Origin: a virus
Reading direction: 5' to 3' (one strand)
DNA: 48,014 nt
Virus record (IMG/VR): IMGVR_UViG_3300044729_003567
Span: 1-48,014 of that record
How positions within the stretch are numbered: position 1 is the stretch's first letter; each line of letters begins with the position of its first letter. The position numbers and the translations under genes are program-made. This document shows, piece after piece, positions 1 through 7,829 of this stretch. Under the pieces are notes generated by a model. The model ran no database searches. It saw nothing but the letters and a program-made list of their open reading frames with translations, and was not told the DNA's origin.

Positions 1-156
1 ATCGACCAGTTCTTCCACTTCTACGAGCTGCTCAAAAGCAAGGGCTACTCAGAGGAGGCCGCCCAGCACCTGGCGGTCGAAATGATGGAGGGCCGGGAGC
101 CTGAAAGCAAGGCCGGCATGCGCTTTGCGCGGGTGTATGGCGACTCTTCGTGCTGA
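1..156 (+). CDS. C-terminal end of an unidentified protein (5' cut by window)
   Basis: Frame 1 is open from the first base to a TGA at 154-156, giving 51 residues that begin IDQFFHFYELLKSKGY and end RVYGDSSC. The segment is charged and helical-looking and I recognise no family. The start lies left of the window. It overlaps the endolysin start by 20 bp, as expected for two genes of one operon. Late virion genes missing here, such as terminase and portal, may lie upstream. Confidence 0.6.
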   Translation: MDQFFHFYELLKSKGYSEEAAQHLAVEMMEGREPESKAGMRFARVYGDSSC

Positions 157-1405
157 ACCTGTGACCATTATTCCCAACGAGAACTACGTCGCCTTCTACA
201 ACCCCAGGGAGCGGCACCACAGGGACTGGCTGCTGGCGGTGCTGGACCACCTGACGACTGTTGACCCCAAGGCGCTGAGCGAGGGCCCGCTGCGGGACCT
301 GTGGACCCAGGGCGGTGTGACCGCTGAGGTGAGCGCCGAGGACGTGGCCCTGGCCCTGCCCCTGATCCGCGAGTTTGAAGGCCTCCACCTAGAGGCCTAC
401 CCGGATCCCAAGACCGGCGGCAAGCCCTGGACGATCGGCTGGGGCTCCACGCGTCTGGCCGACGGCCGGGAGGTGCGGCCGGGCGACAAGATCACCCAGC
501 GAGAAGCTGACACCCTGCTGCAGATGCGGGTGAATGCCGACCGCGAAGTGATGGCCGGCCGCATCCCCACCTGGGGGCAGATGAGCGCGCCGCAGCGGGC
601 AGCGCTGCTCTCGTTCGCCTACAACCTCGGATCTCACTGGTACGACGGCAAGGGCTTCGCCACACTCACCAAGGCGGTGCGGGAGGCCAACTGGGGCGCC
701 GTGCCTGCGACTCTGGATCTCTACCGCAACCCCGGCAGCAATGTGGAGGCCGGGCTGCTGCGCCGCCGGCGGGCCGAGGGCCGGATGTTCGCCAGCGGCA
801 CGACCGCGGCGGCCCCGGCCCCCGCTACTCCAGTGGCGGTGTACCCCAACCCGCTGCAGGTCTACCCGTACCGGCAGCTGGATTCGGAGACCGACCAGGC
901 GCGGCGGATGTGCTTCTCCTCCTCGAACGCCATGTTGGTCGAGCATCTCAAGCCGGGCACGCTCAAGGGCCCCAACGGCGACGATCAGTATCTGCGCACG
1001 GTCAAGCGCTTTGGGGACACGACCAGCATCCAGGCCCAGATGCGGGCCCTGGCGTCCTATGGCATCAAGGCGCGGTTCATCGAGAATGCCAAGCCTGAAA
1101 CCCTGGAGCAGCAGATCAGCCGGGGGATCCCGGTGCCCTGCGGCTACATCCACCGCGGACCGGTGGATCGACCGACTGGCGCCGGCCACTGGCTGACCGC
1201 GATCGGCTTCACGGGAACGGAGCTGATTGTGCACGACCCCTTGGGCCGGCCAGACCTGCAGAACGGCACCACGCTGAACACCAATGGGATCGGCATCCGG
1301 CTGCCGCGGCAGCTGTTCTTCCGACGCTGGGAGGTGGAGCCGATCGGTGGTGGCGCGTTCCGCTACGCCCCGGGCCGCGGCTGGGCGATCATCGCCGAGC
1401 GCTGA
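137..1405 (+). CDS. Bimodular endolysin: GH24 lysozyme plus C39-type cysteine peptidase
   Basis: A 422-residue predicted peptidoglycan hydrolase. Residues 70-220 look like a phage-type (GH24) lysozyme: FEG with catalytic Glu81, then AYPD, then TIGWGST at 99-105. An Ala/Pro linker at about 222-240 leads to a C39_2-like papain-fold peptidase with Cys259 (RRMCFSSSNAM), His351 (GHWLTAIGF) and Asp367 (VHDPLG). The two halves would cut the glycan chain and a peptide bond in the host wall. I chose the ATG at 137 rather than the upstream TTG at 125; it overlaps the preceding gene by 20 bp. No signal peptide is visible. A virion-associated lysin is an alternative role. It converges on the minus-strand fibre operon. 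Confidence 0.8.
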   Translation: MATLRAEPVTIIPNENYVAFYNPRERHHRDWLLAVLDHLTTVDPKALSEGPLRDLWTQGGVTAEVSAEDVALALPLIREFEGLHLEAYPDPKTGGKPWTIGWGSTRLADGREVRPGDKITQREADTLLQMRVNADREVMAGRIPTWGQMSAPQRAALLSFAYNLGSHWYDGKGFATLTKAVREANWGAVPATLDLYRNPGSNVEAGLLRRRRAEGRMFASGTTAAAPAPATPVAVYPNPLQVYPYRQLDSETDQARRMCFSSSNAMLVEHLKPGTLKGPNGDDQYLRTVKRFGDTTSIQAQMRALASYGIKARFIENAKPETLEQQISRGIPVPCGYIHRGPVDRPTGAGHWLTAIGFTGTELIVHDPLGRPDLQNGTTLNTNGIGIRLPRQLFFRRWEVEPIGGGAFRYAPGRGWAIIAER

Positions 1406-1418
1406 GGCCCTGGCCTCA
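1403..1418. repeat. Inverted repeat holding both convergent stop codons
   Basis: TGAGGCC and GGCCTCA are separated by 2 nt. The plus-strand TGA (1403-1405) and the minus-strand TGA (1416-1418) are the outer ends of the arms. It could fold in either transcript and limit read-through, but there is no T-run on either side, so it is not a classical intrinsic terminator. Confidence 0.5.
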
Positions 1419-1835
1419 AGAGAGGCGGATGACCAGCTGGCCGACCGGGAAGCGGACGATGTCGCCGGCCAGGAAGTTGGTCGGTGGGTTCACAAGGCCG
1501 TAGGTGAGGAAGTTGCCACCGCTCGCCGCGTTCCAGAAGCCGACGTAGGTCACGGCCGCCGCCGCTGCTGCTGATTCGGTGATCGAGATCGCGCTGATGT
1601 TGCTGCACTCTCGAGCGACGCCGCCAGGCACTGTGATTGGTGCACTGAAGCCGGTGACGGGGACCGCAATCCGCCCGGCGGGGACCAGCGTCACGGTGAC
1701 GTCCGCCTGATCGCCGTCAATGCCCGGATCAGCGCTGTGCAGGCTGATGAACAGGTTGGTGAGCGGAGCCGCCGGGAAGCTGCTGCCGCGCAGCCAGTTG
1801 AGGTTGGCGTCAGCCAGGTAGCGAGAGGCCGGCAT
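1416..1835 (-). CDS. Small phage structural (tail-fibre-associated) protein
   Basis: 139 residues. The N-terminal part, with LTNLFISLHSADPGIDG followed by beta-rich sequence, is a pattern common in small tail or fibre-associated phage proteins. The last gene of the minus-strand fibre operon. CAGAAT at 1863-1858 could be a weak -10 28 nt before the start, but the gene is probably mainly read from upstream. The exact virion role cannot be told. Confidence 0.6.
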   Translation of the reverse strand: MPASRYLADANLNWLRGSSFPAAPLTNLFISLHSADPGIDGDQADVTVTLVPAGRIAVPVTGFSAPITVPGGVARECSNISAISITESAAAAAAVTYVGFWNAASGGNFLTYGLVNPPTNFLAGDIVRFPVGQLVIRLS

Positions 1836-1903
1836 AGCGGTTCAGGTACTGCTGCTTATTCTGGCAGCCAAAACGCAAGGCACCTCTGGCAGGCGGCAGC
1901 TGA

Positions 1904-2665
1904 TCAGGAGATCCGCCGGATGCCGCCCACCAGGTCCACGGAGAAGCCCGCGCTGCCGGCAAGGGCCACAGCTCGCCCGACCCGGCCCTCCAGCTCGAGG
2001 GAGGCCGCCAGCAGCGCCGAGAGAGGCGTTAATCCGGTGCGGGCGGTCACTCCGAACCGGAGGCCCACCTCAGCGCTCAGCTCCACAGAGTTGACAGCGG
2101 CCAGCTCCAGGCGGAAGGGCAGCTGCGGCCACTGGGAGCTGCTGATCAGCAGCGTGTAGACCCCGGGGCCGACCGGTTCGCCGCCACCTCCGGTTCCAGC
2201 GGGCTGCCCTTGATCGGAGTCCTGCTGAACAGGCAGGGGCCGGGTGGCGGGCTCGATTTCGACCCTGGTGTACTCGTCATCCCAGTAGCCGGGATCAACG
2301 TAGAACGTGATCACCGGGATCGAAGCTGGGATCAACCGATCGGCAACAGGAAGCGGCAGGACGTCACCACTGGGCCCGCGAATGCTGAAGCTGATGTACT
2401 GCCTGGTGTACTGGTTGGTGCTGCTCAGCGCCAGGAGCAGCTGCGTCTGTTCCTCAAGCCGGAACGTGAAGAACAAGGTCTGCGTGCCGCTTTCGGCGCC
2501 GACCAGCCCTTCAATGACCAATCGATCCCCGGTCAGGACCCCCAGGTCACGGGGGTCGTACACCGAGGCGTGGCGAACGTAGCGCGAGCGATTGAAATTC
2601 GGCTGCGTGTTGTCGCTGCAGCCGTAGGTGTTCGTGATCGCCTGGATCGCCTTGGACTGGTCCAT
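1904..2665 (-). CDS. Putative virion protein with beta-sandwich character
   Basis: 253 residues, family not recognised. The middle (TLFFTFRLEE, then GVYTLLISSS about 90 residues later) has the strand pattern of jelly-roll carbohydrate- or cell-surface-binding domains, broken by a Gly-rich linker (GTGGGG). The C-terminus is hydrophobic and Ala/Gly-rich. It lies between fibre genes in one minus-strand operon and starts 6 bp after the preceding gene, so a tail or fibre accessory role is inferred from position. Confidence 0.55.
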   Translation of the reverse strand: MDQSKAIQAITNTYGCSDNTQPNFNRSRYVRHASVYDPRDLGVLTGDRLVIEGLVGAESGTQTLFFTFRLEEQTQLLLALSSTNQYTRQYISFSIRGPSGDVLPLPVADRLIPASIPVITFYVDPGYWDDEYTRVEIEPATRPLPVQQDSDQGQPAGTGGGGEPVGPGVYTLLISSSQWPQLPFRLELAAVNSVELSAEVGLRFGVTARTGLTPLSALLAASLELEGRVGRAVALAGSAGFSVDLVGGIRRIS

Positions 2666-2671
2666 CTGGAA

Positions 2672-3028
2672 TCAAGCCTCCCAGGGCGGCGCCATCGGCA
2701 CCACCGCTGGCGTGCGCTTGGCGGCGAGCATCCCGGCCAGGTCGGTGCGCATCTGGGCCACGGTGGGCTCCTCCTCCCCGGCACGGGCGTCGATGGCTGC
2801 TTCGAGCCAGGTGATCACCGTGGCTTCTGTGAGGTTCTCGAACAGGGTGAAGTCCTCGGGGTCGGCACCACCTAGGGGTGCGTCGCCGTAGAGGTCGAGG
2901 GTGTTGGTGCCGTCGGCTCCGAACAGGCGCCAGTGGATCTTGCGGACGACGTTGGTGAGGGCGCCTTCGGCGGGTGCGGCATCGAGGCGCTCGATGCGCC
3001 AGGTGTAGGTGACGGTGGGTTCAGTCAT
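2672..3028 (-). CDS. Conserved-looking phage protein, TYTWRIERLDA type
   Basis: 118 residues from the internal ATG at 3028 (MTEPTVTYTWRIERL). The frame is open further upstream, but that part is antisense-like Ser/Pro-rich sequence covering another gene. The pattern TYTWRIERLDA, VVRKIHWRLFG and ENLTEATVITWLEAAI resembles small cyanophage proteins next to tail genes (DUF7936-like; from memory). The C-terminus is an amphipathic helix. It overlaps the upstream small gene by 8 bp, indicating coupled translation. Confidence 0.65.
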   Translation of the reverse strand: MTEPTVTYTWRIERLDAAPAEGALTNVVRKIHWRLFGADGTNTLDLYGDAPLGGADPEDFTLFENLTEATVITWLEAAIDARAGEEEPTVAQMRTDLAGMLAAKRTPAVVPMAPPWEA

Positions 3029-3194
3029 TGGCGGGGTTCTCCTCGGGGGTGGGGTCGGCGTCGCCCTTGGGGACGATCTCGACAGCGTCCAGGAAGGCGC
3101 CGAGTTGCTGAGCGGCGAACTGCTGCAGCACGGTGTCACCGCTGGCCCGTGCTGCGGCGTAGGAGTTCACGATGGTGATCAGCTGGTCTTTCAT
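3021..3194 (-). CDS. Small protein (57 aa) in the fibre operon
   Basis: The ATG at 3194 opens a frame MKDQLITIVNSYAAARASGD, ending PTPEENPAND at a TGA at 3023-3021. It is helical with an acidic, Pro-rich tail. Its start is 14 bp after the fibre gene and its end overlaps the next gene by 8 bp, filling what would otherwise be a gap in the operon. Function unknown; a small chaperone or connector for the fibre is one guess from position. Confidence 0.6.
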   Translation of the reverse strand: MKDQLITIVNSYAAARASGDTVLQQFAAQQLGAFLDAVEIVPKGDADPTPEENPAND

Positions 3195-3208
3195 GGCGAG
3201 TGGTGGTG

Positions 3209-4060
3209 TCAGGCCCCGACGAGGCCGTGGGCGGTGAGGTCGTCGATGAGCGCCTTGACGCGCTCGGCGAGCTGGGCAACGGTGACGGTGGAGGTGGCGA
3301 ACGCGGTGCGGGTTGCGGTGCCGGTGGGTGCGGCCCAGCCGGTCTTGCGGGAGCCGACGACGTTGTTGGTGCCGACCCTGTAACTGTCGGCGGTGTTGGT
3401 GAGTTGGATGTTGCCGGTGACGGAGAGCCGCTCAGTGCCGCTGGTGTTGTTGATCAGGACGTTGCCGCTGGATGTAATCCGCAGCCTGGTTATGAGACTG
3501 CTGCCGCCTTCTGGACGAGTCCTCAGGTTTAGCAACATTGGCATATTACCTACTGAGGGTGTTCCGTCAACCCTAGAATCTATAGCTGCCCCGGTTATTA
3601 TATTGATACCATCACCACCCATGAAAAGTAAGATCCCAGCGTTGTCGTCGTTTTGCAAGACGCCGGTTCCTCCACGACTCCTGCCAAGGATGTAGCGAGG
3701 AACCGTGCCAGCGCTGGGCGTAGCAGAGCTATCGATTACAGAAAAAGAAGGGCTAGTCTGCCCCGTTCCTTCAAGCTGTACTGCTGGAACAAAGAACATC
3801 CCACCTGATATAGCATCAACAATTATGTTTTGTCGCAGGCTATTTATGTCGCCTAGTATTAGCTCACCAGTTTCCAGGGATCGCGGGCTGCGGTTCCATT
3901 CATAGACTCCGCCGATCTTGATGCTGGCGTAAATCTGCCCATCCGTCCCCAATACCGACGCTCCCGGCATGGCCGCCGCGTCATAGGGCACTGGCAGCGC
4001 GGTCTCGGTGAGCGCTTCAGTGCGCAGTTGTTTGCCAGAGCCGGTCTTCAGTTTGTCCAT
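3209..4060 (-). CDS. Tail fibre protein
   Basis: 283 residues. LGRSRGGTG and TRLRITSSGNVLI are typical of phage fibre shafts and tips, and the C-terminal block (RKTGWAAPTGTATRTAF, then AQLAERVKALIDDL) is a recurrent phage fibre tail piece, probably for trimerisation. I prefer the ATG at 4060 because GGAGG at 4072-4068 is 7 nt upstream; the ATG at 4066 is only 1 nt away. Bases 3490-3900 are clearly more AT-rich than their neighbours, suggesting an exchanged receptor-binding segment. Role: host recognition. Confidence 0.75.
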   Translation of the reverse strand: MDKLKTGSGKQLRTEALTETALPVPYDAAAMPGASVLGTDGQIYASIKIGGVYEWNRSPRSLETGELILGDINSLRQNIIVDAISGGMFFVPAVQLEGTGQTSPSFSVIDSSATPSAGTVPRYILGRSRGGTGVLQNDDNAGILLFMGGDGINIITGAAIDSRVDGTPSVGNMPMLLNLRTRPEGGSSLITRLRITSSGNVLINNTSGTERLSVTGNIQLTNTADSYRVGTNNVVGSRKTGWAAPTGTATRTAFATSTVTVAQLAERVKALIDDLTAHGLVGA

Positions 4061-4062
4061 CG

Positions 4063-4590
4063 TCATGCCTCCGTATCAGGTGCGTGGTTTGCCAGCTCCA
4101 GCTCGACGGCACTGCCCCAGAACTTGAGAGAGGCATCTGCTTCCGCCCTGCCCTGCAGCCTGTCGCCGCGGGTTGAGGTGAAGCTTGTCTTGAACAGGCG
4201 GAACCCTTGGATCGGGAAAAACAAGGCCTCCTTGGGCGGGACCGAGATCCTCTGGGCGATCAGGATTTCCTGCAGTCCAGGGGTTTCATTGCCTCCCTGC
4301 TGAATCAGCCGAAGCTCAAACCAGCGAGGGACATCGACATAGTTCACGACTGCCAGAGGTGTCTCGAAAAAAACTTCCCCTGGCCGCAACTCCCTGTCGT
4401 TGTTGTCGGGATCCGGCGTGACGCCATCGCCGCCAGTGTCGGGGAGCGAAAAGTCCTTCGCTTCAGCGATGTCCGACCAGCCGGTTGTCAGGAAGCCGTT
4501 GTTGAGCCCCGGCGGCCTGACGAGCTGGATCGGTTTGCCGCTTGAGGGCTGGTCGGTGTAGATGCGCCAGGCGCGAGTAACTCTGGACAT
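4063..4590 (-). CDS. Putative tail/baseplate-associated protein
   Basis: 175 residues, no family recognised. Mostly beta-like with acidic loops (TGGDGVTPDPDNNDREL). Its stop overlaps the possible first ATG of the fibre gene, and its own start is 3 bp after the large fibre gene, so it belongs to the same fibre operon. A baseplate or fibre-adaptor role is inference from position only. Confidence 0.6.
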   Translation of the reverse strand: MSRVTRAWRIYTDQPSSGKPIQLVRPPGLNNGFLTTGWSDIAEAKDFSLPDTGGDGVTPDPDNNDRELRPGEVFFETPLAVVNYVDVPRWFELRLIQQGGNETPGLQEILIAQRISVPPKEALFFPIQGFRLFKTSFTSTRGDRLQGRAEADASLKFWGSAVELELANHAPDTEA

Positions 4591-4593
4591 GGA

Positions 4594-6330
4594 TCAGTAG
4601 CTCCTGGAAATGACAGAACGGGTCACTCGCCCGCGGATGGCGGTGTCGAAGGGCGGCCCGCCGAGCTGGCCGCTGCGGGCGTCGATGCCCAGGCCACCGA
4701 CAAACACCGCATTGCCGGCGTCGTCCTGGCCGCTAAACCTCACCCGCCCGCCGTTGCGTTGCACGATGCTGCGCTGGATGCGGCGGGCGACCCGGGCTGG
4801 TGGCACCCGGTAGAACTCCACCCCCGCCAGTGGAGCGGTCCACTGGTGGTTGATGGCCGTGATCAGCGAGCGCAGCCGGCGCTGCACGGGCTCCACCGGG
4901 CTCGGAGCAGGACCCTGGCCCACCTCGAACCAGTAGTTGTCGAGGGTCGCCTTGAGTCGTGCCACCAGGGCCAGCACCATCGCCTCGGCGCCGGATGTGA
5001 GCTGGCCGCCGGCGACCAACTGTGATGCCAGCCGGTCCCAGCTGGCCTTGAACGCAGCGTGGAAGTCGTAGGTGTAGACGCACACCCCGTCAAAGCGGAA
5101 CATGCCCTCGGCGAAATTCAGCATCGGCCGCTCGAAGCCGTGCACCAGGGATGCGGCGATCGCATCGAGGAACAGGCCAGAGTCCTTGCGGGTCAGGGCC
5201 TCAAAGCCGGCCGGCCAGGAGGCGGCGTTGTAGTTGGCTACCAGGAAGCCCCAGACGTCATCGATCAGGGAGACGCGTGCGGCATTGATGATCCCCGCCG
5301 CCCCGGACTGGCTGACCAGCAGCGAGGGGTCGATCGTCAGCGGCCTGATCTGCTGGGTGCTGCCTTCGCTCCAGAAGGAGTAGTCGCCGAACTGGGAGCT
5401 GGAGCCCGACACCACCATCTGGCCGCCATCGAGGCAGACGAAATGCCGGTGTGCGCCCACGCCGATGGCGTTCACCGGGTTGATGAAACCACGGTTCCTG
5501 GACACGTAGCCCATGCCGTTGGCGCTGCTGGGCGTGAAGCCCCAGGTCATGATGTTCGGGTAGACCGAGTAGGGCGACAGCACCGAAGCATCCGCCAGCA
5601 CGCAGCCGCCGCCCTTGGGGTGGGCGGGGTTGCCGGCAGCGGCATCCATCGGCAGCGGTGTCGGCACCTCGGTGAAGGCGCTGCTCACGACGCAGTTTTG
5701 GCCGTAGGGCACACCACCGGGGAGGATCGTGGCGCCAGGGCGGAACACCATCGCAAACCCCTTGGTGGGGTTGTCGAAGTCGTCGATTTCCCAGCCAGTG
5801 AATTTCAGGTTGACCAGGTGGGAGCCATTGCCGCAGCGGAACACGTTGCGCTGCTCGTTGCCGGCCGTGGGGCGAATGATCGTGCGCCGCTGGAAGTTGG
5901 CACCCCAGATCGTGCAGAAATCAGGCACGTCCAACTCACCGGGCGTGCTCAAGCCATCGAGCAGCACAATCGACCAGGGCGTCACCTGGGAGAAGGAGCG
6001 CACCTGGTCCAGGGCGTACTCGATGTCGCGAAAGGCGTTCCAGGTGCTGCGGCCGTTGCGCTGGTTGGTGCCGTCGCTGCGCACGAAGAACGTATTCGGC
6101 GTGCGGAATTGATCAGTCGACAGCATCGACTCGGTGACGCCGCCATTGGCGATCCCGAGCGTGCGATTGGCCGCCAAGGTGCCACCGCCCCCTAGGCCTG
6201 CTCCAGCGTTGATGCGGGTGCTCTTGAGGGCCCGGGTCTGAATATCCTCGTTGAGCGCAACGAGGTTGCCGTCGGCTTCCGCAAACGTCAGTGGCTGCCC
6301 CTTGTTCAGGCGCAGTGTCAGGATTGCCAT
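4594..6330 (-). CDS. Large tail fibre / tailspike protein
   Basis: 578 residues. The N-terminus TLRLNKGQPLTFAEADGNL is a hallmark of cyanophage fibre proteins (virion anchor). It is followed by repeated turns such as AGAGLGGGGTLAANRTLGIANGG and a long Gly/Asn-rich beta region (FVRSDGTNQRNGRSTWNAF) resembling the start of pectate-lyase-type beta-helix spikes. The ATG at 6330 is chosen over 6351 because the -10 hexamer TAGACT (6360-6355) then sits 30 nt upstream, the spacing seen across this genome. First gene of the fibre operon. No hydrolytic residues identified. Confidence 0.8.
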   Translation of the reverse strand: MAILTLRLNKGQPLTFAEADGNLVALNEDIQTRALKSTRINAGAGLGGGGTLAANRTLGIANGGVTESMLSTDQFRTPNTFFVRSDGTNQRNGRSTWNAFRDIEYALDQVRSFSQVTPWSIVLLDGLSTPGELDVPDFCTIWGANFQRRTIIRPTAGNEQRNVFRCGNGSHLVNLKFTGWEIDDFDNPTKGFAMVFRPGATILPGGVPYGQNCVVSSAFTEVPTPLPMDAAAGNPAHPKGGGCVLADASVLSPYSVYPNIMTWGFTPSSANGMGYVSRNRGFINPVNAIGVGAHRHFVCLDGGQMVVSGSSSQFGDYSFWSEGSTQQIRPLTIDPSLLVSQSGAAGIINAARVSLIDDVWGFLVANYNAASWPAGFEALTRKDSGLFLDAIAASLVHGFERPMLNFAEGMFRFDGVCVYTYDFHAAFKASWDRLASQLVAGGQLTSGAEAMVLALVARLKATLDNYWFEVGQGPAPSPVEPVQRRLRSLITAINHQWTAPLAGVEFYRVPPARVARRIQRSIVQRNGGRVRFSGQDDAGNAVFVGGLGIDARSGQLGGPPFDTAIRGRVTRSVISRSY

Positions 6331-6354
6331 GCCTTGCAGTCCGCCCGCCATGGC

Positions 6355-6360
6355 AGTCTA
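6355..6360 (-). promoter_or_regulatory. -10 element of the fibre operon
   Basis: TAGACT on the minus strand, first T 30 nt before the ATG at 6330. No convincing -35 element. Confidence 0.55.
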
Positions 6361-6432
6361 GGGCTGCATGCCAGGTGCCTCCGCCCAGGAGCGACCTGCA
6401 CGGAGGTTCAGTTGCCGCGCCGGGGAAACGGC

Positions 6433-6451
6433 AAAAACCCAGGCGCCCTGG
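6433..6451 (-). terminator. Intrinsic terminator after the LAGLIDADG-type pair
   Basis: On the minus strand CCAGG and CCTGG flank a 3-nt loop and are followed by G and five T (6437-6433). It lies about 55 nt after the stop at 6507 and before the fibre promoter. The remaining gap, 6331-6506, shows no convincing gene. Confidence 0.6.
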
Positions 6452-6506
6452 CGGTGCCGGCTCACCGGCTGCCCCTGCCGCCGTTCTTCTTCGGGGCGGG
6501 TCGAGT

Positions 6507-7124
6507 CTAGGCAAGCTGGCGCCGGGGCTCATCCAGTAGCTGCTTGCCGAAGCAAGCGCCGGGATGCAGCGCATGCCGCATCGAGCGGTGCACCTGGGGG
6601 CGCAGCAGGGCGGCCAGGTCCTGCATCGGCCGCGGCGCCAGCATCAGGGCCGGGCCGGGTCGCTCACTGATGACGGCCCTGATGTTGTGGTGACTGAGCA
6701 GGTACTCCAGCAGGACAAGGGCGTCCTCCAGGGAGGAGACCGGCAGCAGGCCACTGCCGAGCTGCCAGCGGCCCACGTCCAGCCACAGGCTGGCGATGCC
6801 GCGCACGCCGGCCACCCGCAGGGCTTCAAGGCTGTAGCGCTGGCCATCGTCCACCTGCAGTAGCTCCATGGTCCGCTCCAGCAGAGGGCTGTGCAGCCGG
6901 GCGCGGCGCAGGTCGTAGTACCCCTGGCCGGGCAGCATGTCGACATCCACTCGGACGCTGCCGCTGCCGCTGCGCTGCAGCAGTCGCACCTGGTGCAGCA
7001 GGTAGGTGGACTCGGTTTCCAGTCGCCGCAGCTCCAGCCAGGGGCGCTGTCTGGCCCCCTTGCGTCGCAGCTGCCCGCCGCCCAGGGCGTAGCCGACCGC
7101 CAGGCTGACGAACTGGGCGTTCAC
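6507..7124 (-). CDS. LAGLIDADG-fold protein with degenerate first motif
   Basis: 205 residues with the layout of a two-motif LAGLIDADG homing-endonuclease domain. Motif 1 is LAVGYALGGGQL (residues 8-19), in which the usual acidic residue is Gly16. Motif 2 is VRGIASLWLDVGRW (107-120) and keeps Asp116. The end (PRPMQDLAALLRPQVHRSM) follows the family's usual C-terminal pattern. With one acidic residue missing, DNA cleavage is doubtful alone. It overlaps the preceding related gene by 4 bp. A DNA-binding or heterodimer role is inference. Confidence 0.6.
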   Translation of the reverse strand: MNAQFVSLAVGYALGGGQLRRKGARQRPWLELRRLETESTYLLHQVRLLQRSGSGSVRVDVDMLPGQGYYDLRRARLHSPLLERTMELLQVDDGQRYSLEALRVAGVRGIASLWLDVGRWQLGSGLLPVSSLEDALVLLEYLLSHHNIRAVISERPGPALMLAPRPMQDLAALLRPQVHRSMRHALHPGACFGKQLLDEPRRQLA

Positions 7125-7744
7125 TGACCACCTCCCGGCAGGAACAGCGATCGCCGGCTGACGGGCGCATAGGGCAGCAGCGCCGTCTGCAGGTGAGCCG
7201 CCTGCTGCTGGTTGAACAGCAGGCGTGGCTTCTGGCGCAGGCGCTGCTGCGGATCCTGGTCCCAGATCTCACCCTGGGCGCCGGTGAGCATGCGCAGCCA
7301 GCCGGCCACCAGCAGGGCTTCATCCTCCTGGCTGCCGACGCGCTTGAGCAGGAAGCTGCCGCTGCTCAGGGGCCTGGCGTTCTCGGCCCAGAGCCAGGCC
7401 GCGGCCCGGCCGCCCAGCAGCTCGAGCGCCGGCTGGGTGACCTGGCGGCGGCGGCGGGGGTAGAGCAGGTTGTAGATCGGCTGAAGCGCATCGCTGGTGA
7501 CCCGCAGCCGGCAGACGGTGGTGCGATTGCCGCTCTCGCGGGTGCTGGTCTGGTAGCGCCGCAGGGTAGCGGTGGTGGGGATATAGCGGCGCAGCTCGGC
7601 GGCCTTCTCATCGAGGAAATCAATTTCGCCCTCGCTACCCTCAATCACAGCTCGTATTCGGTAGCGGGTTGGCGTGCGGATGCGGTGCAAGTGCCCGTCT
7701 GCCAGGAATAGCCCGAGCAGGCCACGCGTGGCATCAGTGTCCAA
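7121..7744 (-). CDS. LAGLIDADG-fold protein, paralogue of the next gene
   Basis: 207 residues from a TTG at 7744, chosen because AGGGGG is 7 nt upstream and the -10 TACAGT (7774-7769) is 30 nt upstream. Motif 1 is GLLGLFLADGHL (8-19) with Asp16. LRVTSDALQPIYNLLYP and the following VTQPALELL match the mid-region of homing endonucleases. Motif 2 is GGRAAAWLWAENAR (111-124) with Glu121 where Asp is usual. It is adjacent to, not inside, the capsid gene, and nothing suggests an intron or intein. It may pair with the 6507-7124 product. Confidence 0.65.
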   Translation of the reverse strand: MDTDATRGLLGLFLADGHLHRIRTPTRYRIRAVIEGSEGEIDFLDEKAAELRRYIPTTATLRRYQTSTRESGNRTTVCRLRVTSDALQPIYNLLYPRRRRQVTQPALELLGGRAAAWLWAENARPLSSGSFLLKRVGSQEDEALLVAGWLRMLTGAQGEIWDQDPQQRLRQKPRLLFNQQQAAHLQTALLPYAPVSRRSLFLPGGGQ

Positions 7745-7767
7745 AATTTCGCCCCCTGAAATGCAGT

Positions 7768-7773
7768 TACTGT
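7768..7773 (+). promoter_or_regulatory. -10 element of the capsid operon
   Basis: TACTGT on the plus strand, 62 nt before the capsid ATG, overlapping the minus-strand -10 by 5 bp. This predicts a transcript start near 7780 and a leader of about 50 nt, longer than elsewhere in the window. Confidence 0.5.
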
Positions 7774-7774
7774 A
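7769..7774 (-). promoter_or_regulatory. -10 element of the LAGLIDADG-type pair
   Basis: TACAGT on the minus strand, 30 nt before the TTG start. It is one half of the palindrome TTACTGTAA (7767-7775), whose other half reads as the capsid -10. Confidence 0.55.
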
Positions 7775-7778
7775 AGAC

Positions 7779-7801
7779 CTGGCAAGCGTCCCGCCTGCCA
7801 G
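7779..7801 (+). promoter_or_regulatory. Stem-loop at the 5' end of the capsid mRNA
   Basis: CTGGCAAGCG and CGCCTGCCAG form a 10-bp stem with one A-C mismatch around a 3-nt loop (TCC). It begins where the transcript is predicted to start. The ribosome binding site (GGAG, 7816-7819) is outside it, so stabilising the mRNA is a likelier job than blocking translation. Confidence 0.5.
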
Positions 7802-7829
7802 AACCCTCACTATCGGAGCGTTTCATCCC

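Noticed and set aside
389-6195. Long open frames opposite the endolysin and fibre genes (e.g. 389-1234 minus, 5059-6195 plus)
   Set aside because: Antisense shadows of high-GC coding sequence: Arg/Pro/Gly-rich or His-rich, without starts, promoters or recognisable domains.
6498-6509. Second TAGACT at the stop codon of gene 6507
   Set aside because: No gene follows before the terminator at 6451; probably a chance overlap with the TAG stop.
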